From: Dehalococcoidia bacterium
Lineage (GTDB): Bacteria > Chloroflexota > Dehalococcoidia > Lucifugimonadales > UBA3495
Direction: 5' to 3'
Assembly (NCBI GenBank): GCA_022825745.1
Contig: JAJDWF010000021.1
Coordinates: 1-52,655 of the forward strand
DNA: 52,655 nucleotides
In this document: one piece after another, positions 8,553 to 16,860 of the stretch
How positions within the stretch are numbered: position 1 is the stretch's first letter
How the letters are laid out: every line of letters begins with the position of its first letter
The notes under the pieces: generated by a model
Databases searched by the model: none
The model's input: only the letters and a program-made list of their open reading frames with translations
Told to the model about the DNA's origin: nothing
Position numbers and translations under genes: made by a program

Positions 8553-9983
8553 ATGCTCATCAAACGCGCGCCCGACCGCTACGACAAGCTGCAAATCCTA
8601 GGCGGCATGGCCGCCTCCGACGACATCCTCACCGCCGGCAAAGCCGACAGCGCCGGGCACACCCTCAGCGGCAAGTTCGCCGCCGGATCCATCGGGCGCG
8701 GCGCCGACCGTGTCGCATATTCCGACCCGCGCAAGAACCCGGCTCCGGGCATCTACAAGGCCAGCCTGCCCAACGGTAAGAAGATCAACCTGATGCGCGT
8801 CATGTTCACCGACTTCTGCAAGATGGACTGCGCCTACTGCCCGAACAGCATCTACGTGCCGCGCAAGCGCTACGCTTTCAAGCGCGAGGAACTGGCCGAT
8901 ACCTTTGCCGAACTGCACCAGCGGCTGGCCGTGGATGGGCTGTTCCTGAGTTCCGGCATTGCCGGCGACGGCACCAAGACGACCCAGCAAATGGTGGAAA
9001 CCGTGGAAATCATCCGCAGAAAGCACGGGTTCAAGGGTTACATACACCTCAAGGTTATGCCCGGCGCGTCCCGCGAACTGGTGGAACGCGCCCACCGGCT
9101 GGGCAGCCGCCTGTCGGTCAACATCGAGACTCCCGACCACGACATGATGCGGCGCATCAGCCCTCACAAGGACTTGCAGAAAGACATCCTGGACCCCATG
9201 GCCTGGATCAACGACCTGACCCGCGAAACCAGCGGCGGCGCGGTGGGCCAGGCGACGCAGTTCGTGGTGGGGGCGGCCGACGAGTCGGACCGGCAGATTT
9301 ACCACCGGGTTGACCAGATGTACACGGACTGGAACCTGAAGCGCGTCTATTACCCGCCCTTCCGGCCGGCCCGACACACCCCTATGGAGGAAAAACCGCC
9401 GGTGCACGCCGGGCGGGAGCATCGCCTTTACCAGATGGACTGGCTGCGCCGGGTCTATAACTTCGCCTCCGACGAAATTGACCTGGCCTTTGACCACGGC
9501 GGCTTTCTCTCCCTGGAGCAGGACCCCAAGACGGTCATTGCCATGGAGAACCTGGACGCCTTTCCCATTGACCTGAACGCGGCGACCCGGGACCAGTTGC
9601 TGCGCATCCCCGGCATCGGGCCGGTGTCCGCCGGGCGCATCCTGGAGAACCGCCGCCGGCACAGCATCGACAACTGGCGCGACCTGCAAAGCATGGGGGT
9701 GGTGCGCAAGCGGGCGTGGCCTTACGTGGTGTTCCCCGGCCAGCGCCCGCCGTCGGGCAAACAGCTGCGGCTGGACCTGTTCAACGAGGCGAGCGACCGA
9801 CGGGCCGCCGAAGCCGACGGGATCGCGCTGCCGCCGCCCAAGTCGGAGAAGCTGTCCAGCATCATGGAGACGCCGGCGACGTACCAGGCAGGGCAGTCGT
9901 ACGACGGCCACGAGTGCATTCCCGGCAGCCGGGGGGCGATGTGCGCGGGGTGCCCGATTAACCCGACAAGCCTAAAGGCGTGA
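8553..9983 (+). CDS. radical SAM DNA modification/repair protein (TIGR03916-like)
   Basis: A 476-residue protein. CKMDCAYCPN gives the radical SAM 4Fe-4S cysteines at residues 89, 93 and 96 (CxxxCxxC). The C-terminal half has a helix-hairpin-helix, LRIPGIGPVSAGRILENRR, typical of DNA binding, and the end carries three more cysteines (CIPGSRGAMCAGC). This order matches the family named putative DNA modification/repair radical SAM protein, which normally sits beside a uracil-DNA-glycosylase-like partner. No partner is adjacent here; the only UDG-like gene in the window is at 40745. ATG 8553 is preceded by GAAGGA; the open frame upstream is unlikely to be coding because it runs through the palindromic repeat. 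Confidence 0.85.
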   Translation: MLIKRAPDRYDKLQILGGMAASDDILTAGKADSAGHTLSGKFAAGSIGRGADRVAYSDPRKNPAPGIYKASLPNGKKINLMRVMFTDFCKMDCAYCPNSIYVPRKRYAFKREELADTFAELHQRLAVDGLFLSSGIAGDGTKTTQQMVETVEIIRRKHGFKGYIHLKVMPGASRELVERAHRLGSRLSVNIETPDHDMMRRISPHKDLQKDILDPMAWINDLTRETSGGAVGQATQFVVGAADESDRQIYHRVDQMYTDWNLKRVYYPPFRPARHTPMEEKPPVHAGREHRLYQMDWLRRVYNFASDEIDLAFDHGGFLSLEQDPKTVIAMENLDAFPIDLNAATRDQLLRIPGIGPVSAGRILENRRRHSIDNWRDLQSMGVVRKRAWPYVVFPGQRPPSGKQLRLDLFNEASDRRAAEADGIALPPPKSEKLSSIMETPATYQAGQSYDGHECIPGSRGAMCAGCPINPTSLKA

Positions 9984-9986
9984 GGC

Positions 9987-9995
9987 TGGTATAAT
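9987..9995 (+). promoter_or_regulatory. extended -10 promoter for the second LLM gene
   Basis: CTGGTATAAT, with TATAAT at 9990-9995 preceded by TG, 43 bases upstream of the GTG start at 10038. No clear -35 box. The TGGTATAAT form recurs at 29591. Confidence 0.5.
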
Positions 9996-10037
9996 CCGGT
10001 GCATCTCTCATAATCGCAACCGGAGGCCATCCAACCT

Positions 10038-11171
10038 GTGAAGAGCTACTACTTTTCCGAGTTTCCGTACCACGAATATCCTGACGAGGAGGGGGAAAAG
10101 TACCCGTCCCTGCGCCTCACTTTCCCCAACACCTGGTTCAATCCCAACACGGCCAACGGCCTTTTCAAGCGGTACTTTGACGAGTGCGTGTATGCCGACG
10201 AGCTGGGGTTCGACGGCATCATGCTCAACGAGCACCACAACACGCCGTCCTGCATGAACGCGGCCACCAACCTGTCCGCCGCCGTGCTGGCCCGCATCAC
10301 CGAACAGGCCAAGATCCTGCTGCTGGGCAACATCCTGCCCATCCACGACAACCCGGTCCGGCTGGCCGAAGAACTGGCAATGATCGACGTCATATCCGGC
10401 GGACGGCTGATTTCCGGATTCGTGCGGGGCACCGGCGTGGAGACGGTGTCCACCAACAACAACCCGGTGGCCAACCGGGAGCGCTTTGAGGAGTGCCACG
10501 ACCTGATCATGAAGACGTGGACGACTCCGGGGCCGTTCCGCTGGGAGGGCAAGCACTACAACTTCCGCGTGGTGAATCCGTGGATGGTGCCGATTCAGCA
10601 GCCGCACCCGCCGATCTGGGTGCCGGGAACGTCGTCGCCCGAGACGGCGGAGTGGTCGGGGAGCCACGGCTACACCTACGTTGCCTTTCTGACCGACCTG
10701 GACGTTACCGAGGAACTGTTCGGCATGTACACCCAGGCCGCCGAAGCAGCCGGGCGCGAGGCCGTGCCGGACAACTTCGGCTACCTGCTGTGCTGCTACG
10801 TGGGCGACACGCAGGAAGAAGCGGACGAGCAGGCCAAGCACTTCATCTGGCGCATGGGGCCGACCGTCCGCGGGCCGCGCGAGTACATGGCGCCCGTGGG
10901 CTACCGTTCGGCGGCGGGCGCCGCCATCGCCGCGCGGCGGTCCGGCCTCAAGCCGCTCAATATGCAGACGTTCGAGGAACTTAAGGAGAACTACCACATC
11001 GTTTGCGGCACTCCCGACACGGTGCTGGAAAAGCTGGAATACCTGCACAAGCGCCTGGGCATGGAGCACCTAGTGTTCTACGGGCAGGAGTCCCGCATGG
11101 ACCACAAGGCGACCATGAAGAACATCGGGCTTTTCGGGAAGGAAGTCCTGCCCGTCATCCAGAAGTGGTAG
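10038..11171 (+). CDS. LLM-class flavin-dependent oxidoreductase (luciferase-like)
   Basis: A 377-residue luciferase-like protein: FDECVYADELGFDGIMLNEHH, NPVRLAEELAMIDVISGGRL followed by SGFVRGTG, then the C-terminal CGTPDTVLEKLEYLHKRLGMEHL. These are standard flavin/F420 monooxygenase family features. GTG start with GGAGG about 11 bases upstream and a TATAAT promoter. It is only distantly similar to the gene at 3761, so the two probably act on different substrates. Confidence 0.88.
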   Translation: MKSYYFSEFPYHEYPDEEGEKYPSLRLTFPNTWFNPNTANGLFKRYFDECVYADELGFDGIMLNEHHNTPSCMNAATNLSAAVLARITEQAKILLLGNILPIHDNPVRLAEELAMIDVISGGRLISGFVRGTGVETVSTNNNPVANRERFEECHDLIMKTWTTPGPFRWEGKHYNFRVVNPWMVPIQQPHPPIWVPGTSSPETAEWSGSHGYTYVAFLTDLDVTEELFGMYTQAAEAAGREAVPDNFGYLLCCYVGDTQEEADEQAKHFIWRMGPTVRGPREYMAPVGYRSAAGAAIAARRSGLKPLNMQTFEELKENYHIVCGTPDTVLEKLEYLHKRLGMEHLVFYGQESRMDHKATMKNIGLFGKEVLPVIQKW

Positions 11172-11182
11172 GGCAAAAGTGA

Positions 11183-11205
11183 GGGGCGGGTTTGAAACCC
11201 GCCCC
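11183..11205. terminator. hairpin between convergent genes
   Basis: GGGGCGGGTTT paired with AAACCCGCCCC, then GTTGTATT on the plus strand. It lies between the end of the LLM gene and the end of the convergent UspA gene and could serve both. Confidence 0.6.
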
Positions 11206-11235
11206 GTTGTATTGGCCCGGACATCCGGCTGGGCG

Positions 11236-12237
11236 TTACACGCCGGCGAACTCGCTTTCGCGGCGCTCCTGCGCCAGATCCCCGGTCCGCATGGGGCCTC
11301 GCACCAGCAGCGTGGGTGCCGGCGAGCGGCGCACCACCTGGTCGGCCACGCTGCCCAGCAGCGCGCGTTCCACGCCCCGGCGTCCGCGCGTCGCCATCAC
11401 CACCAACCCGTTCCGGGAGCGTTCGGCCAGTTCGACCACGGCGTCCGCCGGATTCTCCCGGGAGTTCACGGCCTCCACGTCGGAAAGACCGAACTGGGTT
11501 TCCATTGCTTCGGCCTTGCGCCACAGGTATTCCCGGGACAGCGCGGCCATGCTGGTGGCCATTTCCGCCGGGCCGCCGAAATGGAACCCGCCTTCGCCGT
11601 CGAGCCGACTCCACTGGGTGTGGGAGCGGAAGTAGTCCGTGTCGTGGGTGCTGCGCACCAGGATGAGCTGCGCGCCGCAGGCCCGGGCCAACTCGCAGGC
11701 ATGGGGCAGGGCGTGCTCGGCAAAGGCGGAGCCGTCCAGGGGCACGATTATGTTGTCCAGCGACTTGCCGACCGCCGTGCCACCCCGGCCCCAGCCCCGC
11801 ACCACCAGCGTCGGATTGACGACGCTACGCACGACCCGGCTGGTTACGCTGCCCATGACCAGGCGGGAGAAGCCGCCACGGCCGTGGGTTGACATCACGA
11901 TGAGCGCGCCGGGATGCCGGTTGCCGAGGTCAACGATAAACTCGTCGGCCGGCCCTTCCCAGGCGGCGACGTGGACGGGCGCGGTTACGCCCATTCTTTC
12001 GAGGCGGCCCTTTTCCGCGGCCAGGAACGCCGTGATCCGGTCGTGTTCGGCGAGGGCCATGGCGCTGCTGAAGCGGCCATGTTCGGCATCGGCGTGCCAG
12101 ACCGGGATGGCGTCATAGGCTCGCGCCAGGGTCAGGGCGGCTCCGCTGATACCGGCCATCAGACAGGCCGGGGCGAGGGCGTGGGATGACAGTTCGGACC
12201 CGTCCAGCGGAACGATGATGTTGTCGTATAGCGCCAT
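11236..12237 (-). CDS. universal stress protein with two UspA domains
   Basis: A 333-residue tandem UspA protein. Each half opens with the NIIVPLDGS strand and ends with the ATP-binding loop G-2x-G-9x-G-S: GRGGFSRLVMGS in the first and GRRGVERALLGS in the second. Tandem UspA proteins bind ATP and act in stress responses by unclear means. ATG 12237 has AAGGAGG eight bases upstream. The leader contains a perfect tandem 16-bp duplication and an AT-rich promoter region. Confidence 0.9.
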   Translation of the reverse strand: MALYDNIIVPLDGSELSSHALAPACLMAGISGAALTLARAYDAIPVWHADAEHGRFSSAMALAEHDRITAFLAAEKGRLERMGVTAPVHVAAWEGPADEFIVDLGNRHPGALIVMSTHGRGGFSRLVMGSVTSRVVRSVVNPTLVVRGWGRGGTAVGKSLDNIIVPLDGSAFAEHALPHACELARACGAQLILVRSTHDTDYFRSHTQWSRLDGEGGFHFGGPAEMATSMAALSREYLWRKAEAMETQFGLSDVEAVNSRENPADAVVELAERSRNGLVVMATRGRRGVERALLGSVADQVVRRSPAPTLLVRGPMRTGDLAQERRESEFAGV

Positions 12238-12251
12238 GATGGCACCTCCTT

Positions 12252-12283
12252 GATATGGGATTGGTTGGATATGGGATTGGTTG
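12252..12283. repeat. tandem 16-bp duplication in the uspA leader
   Basis: GATATGGGATTGGTTG occurs twice in a row directly upstream of the UspA ribosome-binding site. It may be a recent slippage event or a duplicated regulatory site. Confidence 0.8.
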
Positions 12284-12380
12284 CGATTCCGAGTTTGTGA
12301 AATCGGGTACATTCCATTTCGGGATATTGATTATCGTTTATGGAGATAATATATCATTCCAGGGCGGTGCTGGCAATGGC

Positions 12381-12412
12381 AAAAAAACAAGGGCAGCCGC
12401 GAAAGCTGCCCT
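12381..12412 (-). terminator. intrinsic terminator after gcvH
   Basis: On the minus strand AGGGCAGC-TTTCGCG-GCTGCCCT is followed by TGTTTTTTT, a textbook rho-independent terminator 32 bases past the gcvH stop. Confidence 0.9.
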
Positions 12413-12443
12413 GCGTAAAGCGCGGTGCGGTCAGGTTTTGCAG

Positions 12444-12830
12444 TTACAGCTGCCCGATGTATTCCTCGTAGGAGGCGGCGTCCAGCAGGCTGTCCAGCTC
12501 AGCGGGGTCGCTCATGCTGACGCGGAGCATCCAGCCGTCGCCGAACGGGTCGTTATTCACCAGTTCCGGTTCCTGGGCCAGCCGGGCGTTCACTTCGGTA
12601 ACCTGGCCGGTGATGGGCGAAAAGAGGTCGGAAACGGCCTTGACCGATTCGATCTCGCCCATCTTGGCGAGGTAGCCCACGGCATCGCCTACCGCCGGCA
12701 GCTCCACGTACACCACGTCGCCCAGTTGGTCCTGCGCGTAGTGAGTGATGCCCACCAGCACCGTATCGGCGCCGGCTTCGGACACAACCCACTCGTGCTC
12801 CCGGGTATATTTACGGTCGTCGGGATTCAC
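12444..12830 (-). CDS. gcvH: glycine cleavage system H protein
   Basis: A 128-residue lipoyl carrier. The hammerhead-fold motif GEIESVKAVSDLFSPITGQV contains the lysine, near residue 64, that carries lipoate; the C-terminal NNDPFGDGWML is also typical. It shuttles the aminomethyl group between the P, T and L proteins. The GTG start has GGAGG about 10 bases upstream. gcvT lies just upstream on the same strand with a 36-base gap; gcvP is not in the window. Confidence 0.95.
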   Translation of the reverse strand: MNPDDRKYTREHEWVVSEAGADTVLVGITHYAQDQLGDVVYVELPAVGDAVGYLAKMGEIESVKAVSDLFSPITGQVTEVNARLAQEPELVNNDPFGDGWMLRVSMSDPAELDSLLDAASYEEYIGQL

Positions 12831-12866
12831 CTTGCTAAAACCTCCATGTTAGTCCCTGCCTAGATC

Positions 12867-14024
12867 TCAGCCGGCGCGCCGGTAGAAGGGCAACTCGGTG
12901 GTTGTCACGTCTGCCGCGCGTCCGCGAATGTCCACTTGCAGCGCGGTTCCCGGCTCGGAATACGCCGCGTCAACGAAAGCCATGGCGATGCAGCGCTCCA
13001 GGGTCGGGGAGTAGCTGCCGCTGCTGACCGTGCCCACGACTTCGCCGTCGGCCAGCACGTCGTAGTCGGCGCGGGGCGCGCTCCGTCCCGGCATGGTCAG
13101 GCCCACCAGTTGGCGAGGCGTACCGTACACGCGCTGGTGGTCCAGCACGTCGGCCCCGTTGAAGCCGCCGTCCCGGCGCACAAACCGGCTCAGGCCGGCC
13201 TCGATGGGGGTGATGGTGTCCGCCAACTCGTGGCCGTGCAAAGGCAACCCGGCTTCGAGCCGCAGCACGTCGCGGGCGCCGAGACCACAGGGGGTGGCTC
13301 CCGCCTGGGTCAGCCGCTCCCAGATGTGCGCGGCGTCGGACGACTGCACCGCCAGCTCAAACCCGTCCTCGCCGGTGTAGCCAGTCCGCCCGATGAAAAT
13401 CCGGCGACCGTCGATATGTCCCCGTCCCCAAGTGTAGGGACGGAGCAGGGACGGCTGGGGCTGGCGGCCGGGGTTTCGCGCGAGGCGCGCGCCCGGGCTG
13501 AAATCTTCCAACAAGCCATCGACGATGCCGGCGGCTTGCGGCCCCTGGACCGCGATCAGCCCGGTGGCCATGGTGCGGTCGGTGATCTGCACTCCCCGGC
13601 CGTCGTAGTGCTGGGCCAACTGCCGGTCGAACCACAACGCCACGGCGGCGCGGTTGCCGGCATTGGGAATCAGCAGAAACTCATCATCGGAGAGGCGGTA
13701 GAAGATGGTGTCGTCAATGACGCCGCCCCGCTCATTGCAGATGAAGCAGTAGCGGGCGCGTCCCACGCGCAGGTCGGACGCCGAGCCGGTGAGCAGGGTG
13801 TCGAGCAAACCGGCGGCGTTGGGGCCGCCGATGTTCAGCCGGCCCATGTGCGACACGTCGAAAATGCCCGCCGCCTGGCGTACCGCCTCCACCTCGGCGA
13901 TGGTTCCCTGGTACTGAACGGGCATGTCCCAGCCGCCGAAAGGCACCATGCGGGCGCCGGCGGCGACGTGGGTGTCGTAGAGGGTGGTGCGTAGGTTCTC
14001 TGCGGGGGAAAGATCCGTCGTCAT
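12867..14024 (-). CDS. gcvT: aminomethyltransferase, glycine cleavage T protein
   Basis: A 385-residue protein with PFGGWDMPVQY, GIFDVSHMG, NERGGVIDDTIFYR (containing the catalytic Asp), YTGEDGFELAV and the C-terminal GTVSSGSYSPTL. It transfers the methylene group from the aminomethyl-lipoyl H protein to tetrahydrofolate, releasing ammonia. I use ATG 14024 (MTTDLSPAENL); a TTG 30 bases earlier is possible, and neither has a strong ribosome site. First gene of a gcvT-gcvH operon ending in the terminator at 12381. Confidence 0.95.
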   Translation of the reverse strand: MTTDLSPAENLRTTLYDTHVAAGARMVPFGGWDMPVQYQGTIAEVEAVRQAAGIFDVSHMGRLNIGGPNAAGLLDTLLTGSASDLRVGRARYCFICNERGGVIDDTIFYRLSDDEFLLIPNAGNRAAVALWFDRQLAQHYDGRGVQITDRTMATGLIAVQGPQAAGIVDGLLEDFSPGARLARNPGRQPQPSLLRPYTWGRGHIDGRRIFIGRTGYTGEDGFELAVQSSDAAHIWERLTQAGATPCGLGARDVLRLEAGLPLHGHELADTITPIEAGLSRFVRRDGGFNGADVLDHQRVYGTPRQLVGLTMPGRSAPRADYDVLADGEVVGTVSSGSYSPTLERCIAMAFVDAAYSEPGTALQVDIRGRAADVTTTELPFYRRAG

Positions 14025-14141
14025 GTCATGCGTTTCGCCCGTGGATGGTGACAAACATCATACCGTTATCGCCTATCACGCGCAATCGTGGGACGGGCGG
14101 GTGTAGCCGGCTGGACTGCGATTCCGTGCTAACCTTCAGTT

Positions 14142-15173
14142 ATGCGTTTTCCTTGGGCCAACATTGCGCTGATAGTGCTGGTGGCGGCGGAGCTGATCAC
14201 CGGATACCTGGGGTTGACCCACAACAACCCGGAGTGGATTGCGGCGATGCACCTGCACCGGATTTTCGGGTTTGGGATTCTCGCCCTGTTTATCTGGAAA
14301 TCCCGCAACATCCTGGGCTCTTTGAAGTCGGGGTACAACTGGCGGCGGTCGGGGCGGGAAATGCTGTGGTCGTTGATACTGCTGGCGGGACTGCTGATCG
14401 TGCTGGGCCTGGGGTTGGCGTGGAGCCATTTGGGAAGCTACTACTGGCTGGGGTTCTCCGGCACGACGATTCACATGAACCTGGCGTGGATGCTGATACC
14501 GCTGTTGGTCTGGCACTCGCTGCGGCACCGGATCAGCTTCCGGACGCGCTACCTGGCGGACCGGCGCAACCTGCTGCGCGTGGGCGGGCTGGCGCTGGCG
14601 GGACTGATGCTGTGGCGCACGGCGGAGTTGGCCGGCATATTGGCCGACGGGCCGGGGGCGCGGCGTCGCTATACCGGCTCGTACCCCGAGGACGGGCCGG
14701 ACTTTCCGGTGACCATGTGGCTCAACGACAAGGTCCCCTACGTTGACGCGGCAAGCTGGCGGCTGCGGGTGGACGGCCACGTTGAGCGTCCGTTCGAGAT
14801 GGACATCGCCGAGTTCCAGGAATGGAAAGACGGGCTGACCGCCACGCTGGACTGCACCGGCGGCTGGCACACCACGCGGGAGTGGGAGGGCATTCCGGTG
14901 AGCGAGTTGCTGGCCCGGGCTCAACCCAGGCCGGGGGCGGCCAGCATCACCATCCGGTCGCGCACGGGCTACTTCCGGCGGTATTCGCTGGCCGAAACGG
15001 AGCGAGCGATTCTGGCGGGGCGGGTGGATGGGGCGCCGTTGTCGCCGGGGCATGGGTTCCCGGCGCGCATGGTGGAGCCGCACAAGCGGGGCTACGACTG
15101 GGTGAAGTGGGTGGACTCCATCACGGTGAACGACACGGGGAAGTGGTGGCAGCCGCCGCTGCCGCTGACGTGA
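14142..15173 (+). CDS. membrane molybdopterin-dependent oxidoreductase (sulfite-oxidase-like)
   Basis: A 343-residue protein. Residues 1-160 hold four to five membrane helices with histidines (HLHRIFGFGI, IHMNLAWMLIPLLVWHSLRHR) resembling a b-type cytochrome module; residues 195-343 form a sulfite-oxidase-type molybdopterin domain, with TLDCTGGWHTTREWEG providing the Mo-ligand cysteine and RSRTGYFRRYSLAE plus PHKRGYDWVKWVDSI at the end. It is likely an envelope redox enzyme; substrate unknown. Its last 229 bases are duplicated 18 kb downstream, marking this 3' end as the boundary of an inserted island. Confidence 0.85.
   Translation: MRFPWANIALIVLVAAELITGYLGLTHNNPEWIAAMHLHRIFGFGILALFIWKSRNILGSLKSGYNWRRSGREMLWSLILLAGLLIVLGLGLAWSHLGSYYWLGFSGTTIHMNLAWMLIPLLVWHSLRHRISFRTRYLADRRNLLRVGGLALAGLMLWRTAELAGILADGPGARRRYTGSYPEDGPDFPVTMWLNDKVPYVDAASWRLRVDGHVERPFEMDIAEFQEWKDGLTATLDCTGGWHTTREWEGIPVSELLARAQPRPGAASITIRSRTGYFRRYSLAETERAILAGRVDGAPLSPGHGFPARMVEPHKRGYDWVKWVDSITVNDTGKWWQPPLPLT
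14945..15173 (+). repeat. left copy of 229-bp direct repeat (island boundary)
   Basis: The 3' end of the molybdopterin oxidoreductase gene through its stop codon. It matches 33181-33409 without gaps at 225 of 229 positions by eye. The four differences all fall in the first half and three are silent. Confidence 0.95.
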
Positions 15174-15195
15174 TTGAAATTTCATAGCAGGTGAG

Positions 15196-15203
15196 GTAGC
15201 GTA
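15196..15203. repeat. 8-bp target-site duplication, left
   Basis: GTAGCGTA directly outside the left terminal inverted repeat; the identical 8 bases sit directly outside the right one at 31992-31999. Confidence 0.9.
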
Positions 15204-15239
15204 GGGGCCTACCCGCCCCGCTAGATACCCCCAAATAAC
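15204..15239 (+). repeat. left terminal inverted repeat of transposon
   Basis: 36 bases beginning GGGGCCTACCCG and ending CCCCCAAATAAC. It pairs as an inverted repeat with 31956-31991 at 34 of 36 positions. Confidence 0.92.
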
Positions 15240-15298
15240 CCATTACATGTAGCGAACGAATCGGGGTAATCATAGCTCAGCAGTCGGTTAGAGTCTAG

Positions 15299-16219
15299 TT
15301 ATGGGGTAGGGTTGGGGTCTAATTCAACACCAATGGGGTTCGCTCGGATCAACTTAATAGCGTAGCCCACGAGATATGCTCTTATTATCCCAGTGTTATA
15401 GCCGTAGTTGAGGACGGCTTGGCTTTGGGCGTCATAGACGGGTTCCTGAGTTTCCACATAGCCCGATATTACCCCAGCAATCACCATATCGCCTGTCTTT
15501 GTGTCCACGTGAACAACAGGCCCACCCGAGAAGCCGGGGTTGTTGTGTCCATCCAAATAAATCGCATCGTCGTTCTTTCTATCACCCATCGACGACACGG
15601 TTGCTTTCTTTATAAACGGTATAGGGTAATTATCAAGGACTCCCTCGTGTCCGTGTGTAAACCCGTATGGGAAGCCCAAGAAAAAGACATCTTGACTGTA
15701 GTATAAACCTTGATTAATCACTACTGGGTGTGAGGAAATCTGGATTGCTGGGGCAAGCACCGTAATATCGACTTCGCCAGGGGCATGCCCGACTAACCGG
15801 ACGGAGAGGACCTTCCACTTGCCATCATGGAAAATCTGCACCACGTCGGAATCACCGATCGACGGGACGATGTGCCGGGCGGTCACCAGGTACTGCTTAC
15901 CGTCCACGTCTATAGCGAAGCATGTACCAGTACCATTTCCGTACGAAATGTGAAACACCCGCTGCAGGATATTCATGGTTACGATGTTGGGGTGATTCAT
16001 GGTTGATTCATTGCTCCTGTGGGATTGGGTAGGTTTCGGTTCCGGTGTCGGGGCCTGAGTTGGTGTCAACGTCGTCGTCGGAGTGGCCGTAACCACGACC
16101 TGGGTAACCGCAGGCTCGCCTTGACTGCAAGCCGTCATCCATAGGAATGCCGTGAACGCTAGGGCGACAACTGCGGAAAGTCTAATCGCTCTTGCGGGTA
16201 TGTGATAAAATGACGACAT
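15299..16219 (-). CDS. trypsin-like serine protease lipoprotein
   Basis: A 306-residue secreted protein. It starts with a signal peptide and lipobox (AFTAFLWMTAC), so it should be lipid-anchored outside the membrane, then a Thr/Pro linker (TATPTTTLTPTQAPTPEP) and a chymotrypsin-fold domain. The catalytic triad is visible: His in YLVTARHIV (about 113), Asp in GEVDITVLA (about 149) and Ser in NNPGFSGGPV (about 231). ATG 16219 is chosen because it begins the signal peptide. Two very small membrane-protein genes lie directly upstream on the same strand and probably share its transcript. First gene inside the left end of the transposon. Confidence 0.85.
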   Translation of the reverse strand: MSSFYHIPARAIRLSAVVALAFTAFLWMTACSQGEPAVTQVVVTATPTTTLTPTQAPTPEPKPTQSHRSNESTMNHPNIVTMNILQRVFHISYGNGTGTCFAIDVDGKQYLVTARHIVPSIGDSDVVQIFHDGKWKVLSVRLVGHAPGEVDITVLAPAIQISSHPVVINQGLYYSQDVFFLGFPYGFTHGHEGVLDNYPIPFIKKATVSSMGDRKNDDAIYLDGHNNPGFSGGPVVHVDTKTGDMVIAGVISGYVETQEPVYDAQSQAVLNYGYNTGIIRAYLVGYAIKLIRANPIGVELDPNPTP

Positions 16220-16233
16220 GTGCGAGTACGCTA

Positions 16234-16461
16234 TCAATCCGTTTTTTGTAGCGGCCGTTTGTTTGTTTCTGGCGAGCATTTTGGTGCGATATCTTCAGTC
16301 CGTAATCCGCATAGGGAGCAGCTTGGCGGGAGACTTGTTCCTTTCTGGCGTGCTTTGTCTATTTGCCGCAGTCGTCTGCGCCATATTATAGCAAAATACA
16401 AGAGTGCCGCGACGGCTACGAGCGCCACCCACTCGATTGGTTCAAGTCCGAAGGGAATCAT
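16234..16461 (-). CDS. small membrane protein with cytosolic CxxC tail (hypothetical)
   Basis: A 75-residue protein: one membrane helix (about residues 10-28, WVALVAVAALLYFAIIW) then a basic stretch and CSLCG. Its start overlaps the stop of the preceding small gene (ATGA) and it ends 14 bases before the protease gene, so it seems to be the middle gene of three. I do not recognise the family. Confidence 0.55.
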   Translation of the reverse strand: MIPFGLEPIEWVALVAVAALLYFAIIWRRRLRQIDKARQKGTSLPPSCSLCGLRTEDIAPKCSPETNKRPLQKTD

Positions 16462-16631
16462 TGGGCTGCTCGTGGCTCACCTGCTGTCTGTTGTGATTGG
16501 TGTAGCCGGTCATGTTGTAGCGGCGCAAATAGCATCTCAATATACGCCAGAGCAACCCCGCCAGCAAACGCTACACATCCAATAGTTGCGACTACTGCTA
16601 ATGTAGGGAGCACGTCGGGAATCCGGATCAT
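16458..16631 (-). CDS. 57-residue single-pass membrane protein (hypothetical)
   Basis: A short frame beginning MIRIPDVLPTLAVVATIGC with one membrane helix (about residues 8-32) and a Gln-rich polar tail. AGAGGA sits seven bases before the ATG and the stop overlaps the next start as ATGA. Those two points support a real gene despite the length. Function unknown; probably co-expressed with the secreted protease. Confidence 0.6.
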   Translation of the reverse strand: MIRIPDVLPTLAVVATIGCVAFAGGVALAYIEMLFAPLQHDRLHQSQQTAGEPRAAQ

Positions 16632-16860
16632 GGCCTATCCTCTGGGGTGTAGTACCGCGCGGAGGATAGACCAGCAGGGTCGGGAGCGGTCAAGGCCGCG
16701 CTAAATTCACTATAGCCAAATTGAAACCGAAGGAGCCCCATCTGCCGCCAATCTAGCCGTCGGGTAGTGTCGTACTTTAAATTTGGTAACTTTGAGCGCG
16801 GCCCCACGAGCCGCGCTTGGCGGTATGTGCCCATTATGGACGCAATGGATTGGAGGAAGT

